NCBI GenBank assembly: GCA_016222805.1
Contig: JACRQG010000009.1
Location: 23,005-87,004 of the forward strand
DNA length: 64,000 bases
Source: Verrucomicrobiota bacterium
Lineage (GTDB): Bacteria; Verrucomicrobiota; Verrucomicrobiia; Opitutales; Opitutaceae
Reading direction: 5' to 3'
Shown piece after piece: positions 1 through 9,100 of the stretch (positions within the stretch are counted from its first letter, which is position 1; the number at the start of each line of letters is the position of its first letter). The notes under the pieces were generated by a model, which saw nothing but the letters and a program-made list of their open reading frames with translations, was not told the origin of the DNA and ran no database searches. The position numbers were made by a program, and so were the translations under genes.

Positions 1-984
1 CCGGTAGGCGTGCCCGCTCGCCTGCCGGTACACCGGGCAGACGTTCAGGCAGGCGCCGCAGCGGATGCAGCGGAGAATCTCCCGGCATTCCCCGGCCAGC
101 ACCTCGGTGCGGCCGTTGTCGACGAAGATCACGTGCATCTCCTCGGGGCCGTCCGGCTGCCCCGGCGCCTTCGGGCCATTGATGAACTCGGTGTAGACCG
201 TGAGATCCTGCGCGGTGGCGGAACGGCCGAGCAGGTTGAGCAGCAGGCCGAGATCCCGATCGCGGGGCACGATCTTCTCGATCCCCACCAGGGCGATGTG
301 GCACCGGGTCGCGGCCATGCAGAAGCGCGAGTTGCCCTCGTTGGTCACCAGCACGATCCGGCCGCTTTCCGCCGAGACGAAGTTCGCGCCGGTCAGGCCG
401 ACGTCCGCCGCCAGGTACTTGTGCCGCAGATACTGGCGCGCCCGGCGGGTGATCGTCTCCGGATCGTCGTTGTACGCCCCGAGCCCCTCGCGCTCGAAGC
501 TCTGCGCGATCTCCCGCCGGTTCTTGTGGATGATCGGCCGCACAATGTGGCTCGGGTGATCGTGATCGATCTGCACGATGAACTCCCCGAGATCGGTTTC
601 GAGGGCCTCGAGGCCGTGCTTCTCCAGGTAGGCGGCAAGTTCGATCTCCTCGCTCACCATGGTCTTGGCCTTGACCATGCGCGTGGCGCCGCGGGCCTTC
701 ATGATCCGGAGCACGATTTCGCACGCCTTCTCTCCGGTGCCGGCCCAGTGGACCTGCGCCCCGTTGGCCTTCAGGCGGGCCTCGACCTGGGGCAGGTAGG
801 TGTCGAGGTTCTCGAGCGCGTGCTGCTTGATCTGCCCCGCCAGCGTGCGCAGCCGGTTCGGATCGGCAAAGCCGTCGAAGAGCAGCTTGGTGCGCTTCTC
901 ATGCGTCGCCTTGGTGCTCTGGTAGACCGACGCCCGCTTGTCGGCCGGCAGCTGCTTCGCGAATTGATCGATGGGTTGGCGCAT
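1..984 (-). CDS. lutB: LutB-like iron-sulfur protein (LUD domain), 3' part outside window
   Basis: This is probably the iron-sulfur subunit of the LutABC L-lactate oxidation system, which converts lactate to pyruvate in the cytoplasm. The ATG at 984 opens a frame that stays open to base 1, so 328 residues are visible and the C-terminus is cut off by the window edge; B. subtilis-type LutB is roughly 470 residues. The N-terminal 290 residues match the LUD (DUF162) fold. A four-cysteine 4Fe-4S ferredoxin motif follows at residues 306, 309, 312 and 316 (CIRCGACLNVCP). It lies 110 bases downstream of lutA on the same strand, so the two are probably cotranscribed. A lutC would be expected beyond the window but is not visible. 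Confidence 0.88.
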   Translation of the reverse strand, partial: MRQPIDQFAKQLPADKRASVYQSTKATHEKRTKLLFDGFADPNRLRTLAGQIKQHALENLDTYLPQVEARLKANGAQVHWAGTGEKACEIVLRIMKARGATRMVKAKTMVSEEIELAAYLEKHGLEALETDLGEFIVQIDHDHPSHIVRPIIHKNRREIAQSFEREGLGAYNDDPETITRRARQYLRHKYLAADVGLTGANFVSAESGRIVLVTNEGNSRFCMAATRCHIALVGIEKIVPRDRDLGLLLNLLGRSATAQDLTVYTEFINGPKAPGQPDGPEEMHVIFVDNGRTEVLAGECREILRCIRCGACLNVCPVYRQASGHAYR

Positions 985-1094
985 GGCGCGGGGAGAAATC
1001 GGAGACCCGTGGACAGGGAGCGCGGGGGCGAGGGGGCGGCAGGCACCGCGCCGTGACCGCGGCGCCGCGGCCGGCGCGCTGCAGCCCTATTTCC

Positions 1095-1862
1095 TCAATT
1101 CCTTCGCCCTCCCTTCAGGGCGTCGCGCAGCACCTGGGCCAGGTGCTGCGTGCGGATCGGCTTGCCTTCCTTTTCGGCCAGGCCGCCGAGGTGCATCATG
1201 CAGCTCATGTCCACCGCGACATAGACGTCGGGCTGTGCCGCCCGCACGTGGTCGAGCTTGAGCGCCCCCATCGCGGTGGAGAGGTGCGGGTAACTCACCG
1301 CAAAGGTCCCGCCAAACCCGCAGCACTGCTCGGGTTCGCCAAACTCGACGACCTCCACGCCCGCGACGGCGCGCAGCAGGGTCAGGGCCGCCTCCACGCT
1401 GGCGGTGCCCCGCGTGTGGCAGGAGCGGTGCAGGGCCACCTTGGCGTCGTAGCGACCCGGCCAGGAACGCACGCCGAGCCCGTTCACGAGGTAGTCGGCC
1501 AGTTCCCACGTCCTCCGCCCCAAGGCCTCCACCTCGGGCAGGTCCGGCTGCCCTTCGAACTCCAGCACGGCGCCATGAAACAGCATGGCCGCGCACGATC
1601 CGCTCGGCACCACCACCGGATCCTCACCGGCAAACGTGCGCACCGTATGGCGCACCACCTTGCGGGAAGCCGCCCAGTCGCCGCCGTTGAACGCCGGCTG
1701 CCCGCAGCAGGTCTGCCCTTCCGGAAAGGACACCTCCACGCCCGCCTGCTCCAGCACCTCCACGGTCGCGGCCGCGACGTCGTCGTAAAACGCATCACAG
1801 AGGCACGTGGCCATCAGTTGGACCCGCCGGCCGGTGACCGGTTTGCGTTCAGCGTTGAGCAT
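1095..1862 (-). CDS. lutA: LutA-like (Fe-S)-binding oxidoreductase subunit
   Basis: This 255-residue protein carries two copies of the cysteine-rich CCG domain (DUF224), with Cys-Cys pairs at residues 52-53 (TCCGQPAFNGG) and 180-181 (CCGFGGTF). That is the signature and length of LutA/YkgE, the subunit that in heterodisulfide-reductase-type complexes binds an iron-sulfur cofactor and passes electrons from lactate. It precedes lutB and is divergent from rhamnulokinase across a 110-base gap. L-rhamnose breakdown yields lactaldehyde, which can be oxidised to L-lactate, so the pairing makes metabolic sense. The ATG at 1862 is preferred because the conserved first strand (VQLMATCLCD) starts about 15 residues in. 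Confidence 0.9.
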   Translation of the reverse strand: MLNAERKPVTGRRVQLMATCLCDAFYDDVAAATVEVLEQAGVEVSFPEGQTCCGQPAFNGGDWAASRKVVRHTVRTFAGEDPVVVPSGSCAAMLFHGAVLEFEGQPDLPEVEALGRRTWELADYLVNGLGVRSWPGRYDAKVALHRSCHTRGTASVEAALTLLRAVAGVEVVEFGEPEQCCGFGGTFAVSYPHLSTAMGALKLDHVRAAQPDVYVAVDMSCMMHLGGLAEKEGKPIRTQHLAQVLRDALKGGRRN

Positions 1863-1972
1863 AAGGCGCAGCCTACGACCGTGCCGCCGCCTCCCGCGCT
1901 GGCAATGGGATTTTCCGTCCGACTATTTGCCGTGACGCTGCGCCTCCGGTGCCTTTGCTTCGCGTGTCGCCT

Positions 1973-3409
1973 ATGCCTCGTCCCCTCTATTCCGCCGCTC
2001 TCGATTTCGGCGCGACCAGCGGCCGCGTCATCCTGGGTTGCTGGTCCGGCCAGCGTCTCACGCTCAACGAGGTGCATCGATTCCCGAACGCCTTCCACAC
2101 CCTCGGGGCACACGACTACTGGGATCTGGGCACGCTCTGGCAGGAGGCGCAGACCGGCCTGCGCAAGGCCGTCGCCGCGTTGCCGCGGGGCGCCACCCTC
2201 GCCTCTGTCGGCGTCGACTTCTGGGGGGTCGACTACGCGCTGGTGAATGACACCGGGCGCCTGGTATTCCCGGTCCACGCCTACCGCGACGCCCGCACCC
2301 AGGCCGGCCTGAAGCGTCTCGCCAACACCCGCGCGGCCCTCGCCCGGATCTACGAGGCCACCGGCATCCCGAACGTCTTCTACAACTCCTCGCTGCAACT
2401 GGCCGAGGTCGTCGCCTCCTGCCCCGCCATCGAGGATCTCGCGACGCGCTGCCTGTTCCTGCCCGACTACATCAACTTCCTCCTGTCGGGCCGGATGGAG
2501 AACGAGTTCACGATTGCCAGCACGTCGCAGTTGATCGACGTGCACTCGCGCGGATGGTCCCGCGCCGCCCTCGACTATTTCCGGATCCCGCCGCAGTGGT
2601 TCACCCCCCCGGTGATGTCGGGCACCAAGCTGGGCCGCCTGCGCCCCGAACTCGCCGCCGGCTCCCCGGCCCTCGCCCGCACCCAGGTCATCGCCGTGCC
2701 GGGGCACGACACCGCCTGCGCCTACGACGCGATGCCCGCGTCGCCCGACGGCAACGACCTGTTCCTCAGCTCCGGCACGTGGTCCCTGGTCGGTTTCGAG
2801 AGTGACCGCCCGGTGCTGGGCGCCGACGCCCTCGCCGCCCGGATTTCCAACGAGCGCATCGGCGATGGGCGCTACCGCCCCCTCACGAATGTGATCGGGC
2901 TCTGGTTGCTCGAGGGCACGCTGAAGGACTTCGCGTCGCGCCCGGGCAGCGATCGGGAATGGGCCGCGCTGATCTCCACCGCGGAGAAGCTCCCGGCTCC
3001 GGCCGCCCTGCTCGATGTCACCGACCCGGCCTTTGCCAACCCCGCCTCGATGAAGGCGGCGATCGACGGGCAGCTCCGGAAGCGCCGGATCCGCCCCCCG
3101 GCCAACCTCGCGGCCTACGTCCGCCTGATTTGCGATTCCCTCGGGCGGGGCCATGCCGACGCGATGCGCGCCTTCGAGCGCATGACCGGAAAGAAGTTCA
3201 CGCGCATCCTGATGGTCGGCGGAGGCTCGAAGAACCGTCTCCTCTGTGCCGCGACCGCGCGCGAGGCCGGCATTCCGGTGATCAGCTTTGCCCTCGAGGG
3301 CACCGCGGTGGGCAACCTCGCCCGCCAACTGATTGCCCTCGGCGCAGTCAAGGATCTGCCGACCTTCCGCCGCCTCCTGGGCGCCCACCTGAAACAGACC
3401 GTGTACTGA
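1973..3409 (+). CDS. rhaB: Rhamnulokinase
   Basis: ATP-dependent kinase converting L-rhamnulose to L-rhamnulose 1-phosphate, the second step of L-rhamnose catabolism in the cytoplasm. The 478 residues match the usual length (E. coli RhaB about 489). FGGY-kinase features are visible: the N-terminal phosphate motif (DFGATSGRV, about residue 11), the sugar-binding GVDFWGVDY, the central PGHDTACAY and SSGTWSL, and the adenosine motif LMVGGGSKN near residue 420. An in-frame ATG eight codons upstream (1949) is possible, but the ATG at 1973 places the first beta strand directly at the N-terminus, as usual. It is divergent from lutAB. No other rhamnose gene (isomerase, aldolase, transporter, regulator) lies in the window. 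Confidence 0.92.
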   Translation: MPRPLYSAALDFGATSGRVILGCWSGQRLTLNEVHRFPNAFHTLGAHDYWDLGTLWQEAQTGLRKAVAALPRGATLASVGVDFWGVDYALVNDTGRLVFPVHAYRDARTQAGLKRLANTRAALARIYEATGIPNVFYNSSLQLAEVVASCPAIEDLATRCLFLPDYINFLLSGRMENEFTIASTSQLIDVHSRGWSRAALDYFRIPPQWFTPPVMSGTKLGRLRPELAAGSPALARTQVIAVPGHDTACAYDAMPASPDGNDLFLSSGTWSLVGFESDRPVLGADALAARISNERIGDGRYRPLTNVIGLWLLEGTLKDFASRPGSDREWAALISTAEKLPAPAALLDVTDPAFANPASMKAAIDGQLRKRRIRPPANLAAYVRLICDSLGRGHADAMRAFERMTGKKFTRILMVGGGSKNRLLCAATAREAGIPVISFALEGTAVGNLARQLIALGAVKDLPTFRRLLGAHLKQTVY

Positions 3410-3521
3410 CGGGACTGCGCTCGCACGCGCCAGGCGGCCAGCTCACGGCTCCCGGCGGAAGGATCGGCTTTCCCAGGATCTCCCGCGGGCACCGCTCGAT
3501 CCGCGTCGGCCGCCTTCCGGC

Positions 3522-5774
3522 CTACTGTGTCTGGGCGACGCGGCCCTTCGCCGTTTCGGGCCCCGCCGGCGCTGGATCGGACAGGCGGTACACCGTCATC
3601 CGCGAATTGGAAAAGACCCGCGCTCCGAGCGGCAGCGTGACAGTGGCGTTGTCCCGCAGGCTGCGATCCAGCAGGACATAGCTCGGGGCCTCGGCCACCA
3701 GCCAAGCCGGCAAGGGACGTCCGCGGTAGAAAAAGTCCGAGGCGAGCGCGGCCCGACGGCTGAGCAACGGGCCATTGAGCACGTAGTTGGGTCCTTCGAA
3801 CCAGAGGCGGCGTTCGGAAAAGGCCGAGTAGTAGAAGTGGACCCCCATCAGGGTTCGGTCCAGGGCGCCCCAGTGGTCCTGGCGCATGTTCTCCGGAGTA
3901 AAGGCATTCGCCACGAGCACGGCATTCGGCTCCGTGTTCTGCCGGACCCAGAGCAGAGCTTCCCGCAACTCCTGCATGTACCCGTCGGGCTTCAGGTCCG
4001 GCGGCGTGTTCAGCCAGTCGACGAATCCGGGGCGGTTCCTCGTCCACCAGAGCGTGGCCTGCAGTCCCAAGGCGCCGATCAAGACAGCGATGCCCCCGCC
4101 CAGCACCCATCTGGGCCACCAGGCGGCCCGCCGCGCCACTTCACCGGAGCCCAGCGAAGGGGCAAATGGCGACGCCGAGCCTTCCGCCCGCACCGGTGCC
4201 CGCCACCACACGGCGATCCGGCGCGTCGCCGCCACCAGGAAGCCCGCCGTCAAGACCGCCATCGGCAGGCGCACGAGCAGGAACACGTAGATTTCGCCGT
4301 AGCTGTTGAGTTCCAGCAGCAGTCCCATGCCGGTGCTCGCGGCAAGCACCGCGCCCAACCACTGCACCAGCCGGGTGTCGCGCCTTTCCAGATCGCCCCA
4401 CACGAGATAAGGCATCGCGAGCAGGCGCACGCCACACGTGCCGGCAAACACGACGACGGCGCAGGCCACCTGGGCCAAACCCGACGCCACCGCCGCCGGC
4501 AACAGCCCGCTCAACGTCCTCGTCCACGCCGGCAACTGCTGCTGCCAGAAACCCGTGAGTTGGAACACATGGAAGGGATTGAACCGCGCTTCGCCCGTCT
4601 TCCACGACGACATCGTCTGCAGGTATACGACGGCAAACGCGCCGGTCAGCACGGTGGCGAAGACCAGCAACCGGCGCGACCACCGCCCCTCCTGCAGCCG
4701 CCGCCAGCCAATCCAAAGGGCGAGCGCAGCCACGAGGGCGGGCATCAGCGTCCCCTTTGCCCCCGTGCCGGCGAGGCCGAGGAGCAACAGCCAGGCCAGA
4801 TCCCGCAATCCGCACCGCCGCAACCTCGCCCCGCGCCACACCGCCAGCAGGATCGCCCCGCAGTAAATCATCCCGAAGAAGAACGTGGGGCTGACGAACA
4901 GCCACCGTACGAACAGCCCGAGAAACAGCGGCTCGCCGTAGCCCCGGCCCAGCGACACCTCACTCAGGGCCACCGTCATCCACGCCGCCAAAACTCCGCC
5001 CCACGGCGTCCGCGAGACGGCCCGCCCGAGCAGGAAGGCCTGTGCCACCAGGGCGAGCCCGAGCGGCGCGTAGATCAGGCGCAGCAGCACCGTCGCAATC
5101 TCCACGCCCGTGGTCCACGACGCCGCGGCGGCGTGGACCATCATGAAATAGTGATACTGCAGGGGGGTCCCGGCGAGGCTCGGGTCGTCGAGCGGCCAGT
5201 TATTCTTGATCACCGCCGCCCGGCTGATCAGGTACACCCAATCATGGAAGATCGCGCGGGTAGGCAGACCTCCCGCCAGCGGAGACTCGGCGAACATCTG
5301 ACTTGTGGCCATCACCGTCGTCCCCAGGAACAAGACCCCGAGGGCCGCTCCCAAGCCTGCATGATGGCCGCACAGGCGGACCCGCATTGGCCAGTGCCCG
5401 CTGCGGCGCCGCATCAGCCCGACCAGAACCAGCCAACCCAGCGGCACCCAGGGGTACACAGCCTTCGCTCCCAGCGCCGCCAGCCCCAGGAAGGTCACGA
5501 TTTCCAGCGCGAAGCCGGTCGGAATCGCCAACGCCGCCGCCCGGGCCAGCGACAACGGGCCCCGGCTCACCCACGCCACCACCACCACGCCCGGAAGCAC
5601 GACATGACTGGCCAGGTAAGCCAGGTAGGCGCCCACCATCGCAAATTCGTACCCACACGCCCGCACCACCACAAACGCCACCGCCGCGCCGGACAACAGC
5701 GCCAGGCGCCAGAGACTTTCCGGCGCCAGCCCGACAGCCGGGGATGGGACGACCAGTCGTTGCAACGACGTCAC
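3522..5774 (-). CDS. Large polytopic membrane protein, GT-C-like
   Basis: Not recognised as a named family. The protein has about a dozen hydrophobic helices followed by a roughly 170-residue C-terminal soluble segment. A YHYFMM motif near the fourth helix and an extracytoplasmic-looking tail with many aromatic residues recall GT-C-fold polyprenyl-linked glycosyltransferases and their inactive relatives. That is fold-level resemblance only; no catalytic DxD or EE motif was confirmed. The frame is open to an ATG at 6023, but the first 83 residues there are basic, of low complexity, and run through an intergenic palindrome-rich area. The GTG at 5774, just before the first hydrophobic segments, is therefore taken as start (750 residues). 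It is convergent with rhaB. Confidence 0.6.
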   Translation of the reverse strand: MTSLQRLVVPSPAVGLAPESLWRLALLSGAAVAFVVVRACGYEFAMVGAYLAYLASHVVLPGVVVVAWVSRGPLSLARAAALAIPTGFALEIVTFLGLAALGAKAVYPWVPLGWLVLVGLMRRRSGHWPMRVRLCGHHAGLGAALGVLFLGTTVMATSQMFAESPLAGGLPTRAIFHDWVYLISRAAVIKNNWPLDDPSLAGTPLQYHYFMMVHAAAASWTTGVEIATVLLRLIYAPLGLALVAQAFLLGRAVSRTPWGGVLAAWMTVALSEVSLGRGYGEPLFLGLFVRWLFVSPTFFFGMIYCGAILLAVWRGARLRRCGLRDLAWLLLLGLAGTGAKGTLMPALVAALALWIGWRRLQEGRWSRRLLVFATVLTGAFAVVYLQTMSSWKTGEARFNPFHVFQLTGFWQQQLPAWTRTLSGLLPAAVASGLAQVACAVVVFAGTCGVRLLAMPYLVWGDLERRDTRLVQWLGAVLAASTGMGLLLELNSYGEIYVFLLVRLPMAVLTAGFLVAATRRIAVWWRAPVRAEGSASPFAPSLGSGEVARRAAWWPRWVLGGGIAVLIGALGLQATLWWTRNRPGFVDWLNTPPDLKPDGYMQELREALLWVRQNTEPNAVLVANAFTPENMRQDHWGALDRTLMGVHFYYSAFSERRLWFEGPNYVLNGPLLSRRAALASDFFYRGRPLPAWLVAEAPSYVLLDRSLRDNATVTLPLGARVFSNSRMTVYRLSDPAPAGPETAKGRVAQTQ

Positions 5775-6159
5775 AGCGGAAAAGTTGGGAAGTTGGTTGG
5801 GACGGAGTCGGCAGAAGCCGACTACCCAACCCCGCCCGCAGGAGCGCAGCCACGGAACGGGGATTGGACCCACAGGGTCCTGCGTCCGATGACGAAGGCA
5901 ACCCCGTTCTCCCGCGGGAGTCACGTACCGCGGGTGAAAGGCTGCGTTGGTCACCTTCGCGCCGGTTCGTGATACCTCTGTTGGAGCCGAGGGCGGTGAC
6001 CCCGGCCGGAAGCTTCGATTCACCGGTCGCTGCCGGCCTCACCGAGGCCGGCTACACCCACCCTGATTCCTCGTTGGTTGGGCGGTTAAGGCGCGGCGAG
6101 GTTCCGTCACTCCTTGCGAGGGCGCCTGACGCGCAGCGCCGGAATGCCTTCGGGCCTCG
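5775..6159. other. Intergenic stretch without a convincing gene
   Basis: This 385-base stretch separates the start of the membrane-protein gene from the stop of the pectinesterase gene. The minus-strand frame of the membrane protein stays open as far as 6023, so part of it could be coding if the upstream ATG is used, but residue composition argues against that. It contains a palindromic repeat at 6032-6056. Nothing else was recognised. Confidence 0.5.
6032..6056. repeat. Dispersed intergenic palindrome, GCCGGCCTC/GAGGCCGGC family
   Basis: The sequence reads GCCGGCCTCACCGAGGCCGG followed by CTACA, a near-perfect palindrome with arms GCCGGCCTC and GAGGCCGGC. Its reverse complement occurs again at 30175-30199 with one difference. 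It is short, intergenic and hairpin-forming, so it resembles a REP-type element. Confidence 0.7.
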
Positions 6160-9100
6160 CTACGGCACTTCGTAAATCTCCAGCAGCGCCACCCCCGTGC
6201 CCCCCTCGGCCCCGACAACCTGGGCCGTGTAGTTGCCCGGCATCAGACTGATCAGGAGCGCCGCATCCGCCGTCCCTCCCGGTCCCGGCGCCAGGGGAAA
6301 CGCTCCTACCTCCACCGCCGCCTGGGTGATGGCGGCGGCATCGGCACTGGTCGTCCAGTTTCCATTCTGCGCCACGGCCCGATCTCCCTGGAAGAGCGTC
6401 AGGACGGGTCGCGCGAGAAACCCCGCCACGCCAAACCCGCCCAGGCTGGGGCCGATAGCCCGGACCAGCACGCGCTTCGGTGCCTCCCCCGCCACCGTCA
6501 TTCCCCCGATGAGCGTGGCATCTCCGGTCCCGGCAAACGCGCGAGTCGAGAGATTCGACAGGCGCTGTGCGGAATCCCCCGGTGCAAGATCGTAGATTTC
6601 GACGAGGGCATTGCCCTCGGCTCCCCCGGCCCCGGTGATCTGCGCCGTGTAGGCCCCGGGAGCGAGCGTCATGGCCAGCGCCGCGTCGGCGCCCGCTGGA
6701 TCGAGCGCAAACAACCCCACTCGCGAAAAGGCGGCGGCCAGAGTCGTCGTGTTGCCATTGGCCGCCCACCCGGCATTCGCCGCGACCAATTGCGAACCGC
6801 GGAAGAGTTCGAGCCTCGGCGCCGCCAGCGCCCCGCCCACTCCCAAGGCCGCCAGCGCCGGACCGATCCCTCGTACCACCACGGCGCGCGGGGCATCGCC
6901 GCTGATGACGAATCCCACGATCGCCGCGCGGTCTCCCGCCCCGGCTCGCGCGCGGGTGGCCAGCCCCGTAATCCGCCGGGATCTCGCACCCGCATCGGCA
7001 GCCGCCAACAGCGTCGTAATCCGGTTTCCTCCCGCCTGGGTGGTCACCACCGTGGCGGTCCCGGCCGCCGCGCCGGTGCCCAGCACGCCGCTGACCGACC
7101 GCCCGCCGGTTGTCACCGCCGTCAGCCGACCTGCCGCGTCGACGGTTCCCGTCCCCGCATCGCCGCCCGCCTCCGCCACCACCGCCATGGCCGAGCCTCC
7201 AGCGGCGACGATTACATCCACCACCAGGGAGCCGCCCGCCTGCCGCAATTGGTGGTAGCCGCCGAATGCCTGCGCCGCGCCTGCGGCGGCATCGCGTTGG
7301 CCGCGCAACTCGACACTCGGGGCCGCGATGCCACTCCGCGGATCGGGGCCCACGGAGCCGCTGATCGCGCCCGTGACCGAAATGACCGCCTCGACCACCA
7401 CGTTGCCCACCCGCGCGCTCACCTGCCCTTTCTCGTTCACGAACGCCGACCGCATCGCCTGCGTGCCGGCGAAACCACCGCTGCGCGACAGGAACACCGC
7501 CGAGCCGTCATCGCGCACGTATAACGCAAACACCCCACCCCCACCGAGCGTGCCCGCATACGTGCCGGCCCATGGTCCGCGCGCCACGGACAACGCCGCC
7601 GCCGCACTGCTGATCGAACCGCTGCCATTGGTCACCCGCACGGAATACTCTCCGGCATCCTCCGGGCGGACGCCGGCGAGCACCAGCGTCGCCGCCGTCG
7701 CACCGGAAATCGGACTGCCGCCCCGCAACCACTGGTACGACGGCGCCGGCGCCCCGGTCGCGACCACGCTCAACCTCGCGTTGGAACCGGCCAAGACTGT
7801 CTGGGCCGTTGGCGGCGTCTCGATCGCCGGCGCAATCGCGGGTGCAAAGCCCACCACGAACTTCGGGTCCCGGTACTGCGCCGCCACGGCGTCGCTGATC
7901 TGCCGCGAATCCCGCAGCCGGCCGCCGATGTCCAGGGTCGCGCCGTCGAGATCGGTCGACTGGTATTCCCAAAATTGCACGTTGGGCGCGCTCGTCGCGC
8001 CGCCGTCGAGCCGCCAGCCCTCGCGCGCGAGATGCGCCCCGAGCGCGCAATTCAGCAACACCACCTGGCTGAACGGCCAGGTGTTGGCCACGCCCTCCCG
8101 CGGGTCGATGCGCGCAAGGTAGACGTTGTTCACTCCCGCCGGCGCCGTCAGGCGGCAATCGACATAGACATGACCCTTGCCCGTTTGGCTGTTGCGCACC
8201 TGCGCCAGGTAACCCGACCCCAGCGAGCGCAGTTCGCACCGCTGGAAAAAGGCCGCCCCGCCGCCCCACATGAAGTCGACGTCGCCCTCGATGAGGCTGT
8301 CGGTCACAAACAGGCCGCCGTTCCACAGCAGGGTGTCCTGGTAACTCGAGAGCGTCACCCGGTTCAGCACCGCCCGCTGGCCGTTGCCGCGCAGGGCTTC
8401 CGCCTGGGAGCCGCCGCGCGGGGTCGTGTTGCGCACGGTAATCGTCTCAAGGACGAAATCCGCGGCGTCGCACGCGAACAACGCCCGGTTGTTGCCCGCG
8501 TTGAAGGACGCGTTGTTGGCGTACTCGATCACCGTCTGGGCGCGGTCCTCCCCGCGAATCGTGATCAAGGGCTTGGTCGCACCGAGGTACACCATCTCGG
8601 AGTACGTGCCCCGCCGTACCGTGATCACCACCCGCGAGGTGTTGCCGGCGGGCACGAAGTCGATCGCCCCTTGCACCGTCATGAAGTCGCCGCTGCCGTC
8701 CGCCGCCACGGTCAGCGCCGCGGTGCCCGGCAGCGGGCCCGCGTTGCGAGTGCTGAACCGCCACTCCATCGGATCCGCGATCCCCGGGAAGGTCGCCCCC
8801 GTCGCGTCGAGCACGGCTCCGCTCTCCACCGTCACCGCATAGGTCTGTCCGTAGGCCAGGACGCCGGCACGCGGGAAGATCGTGAGCGTGTTGCCGGAGG
8901 CCAGCGCCGGACGGAAGGCATAGGGCGTCGGATTGGTGCCGATGAGCCGCGTCGCGGCGGCGCCGAGATCGAGGGTGTCCACCACCTGGCCGTCCGCCGC
9001 ACGGTGGATGCGGATGCGACCCGAAGCTCCCACACGAACCTCCCGATCAAAGGTGAGGCGAAGGGGCGTGTCGGGGATGACCGTGGCGGCGCCTGTGGCC

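Noticed and set aside
3522..3600. Possible intrinsic terminators after convergent genes
   Set aside because: No GC stem followed directly by a T-run could be found at the ends examined, so no terminator is called.
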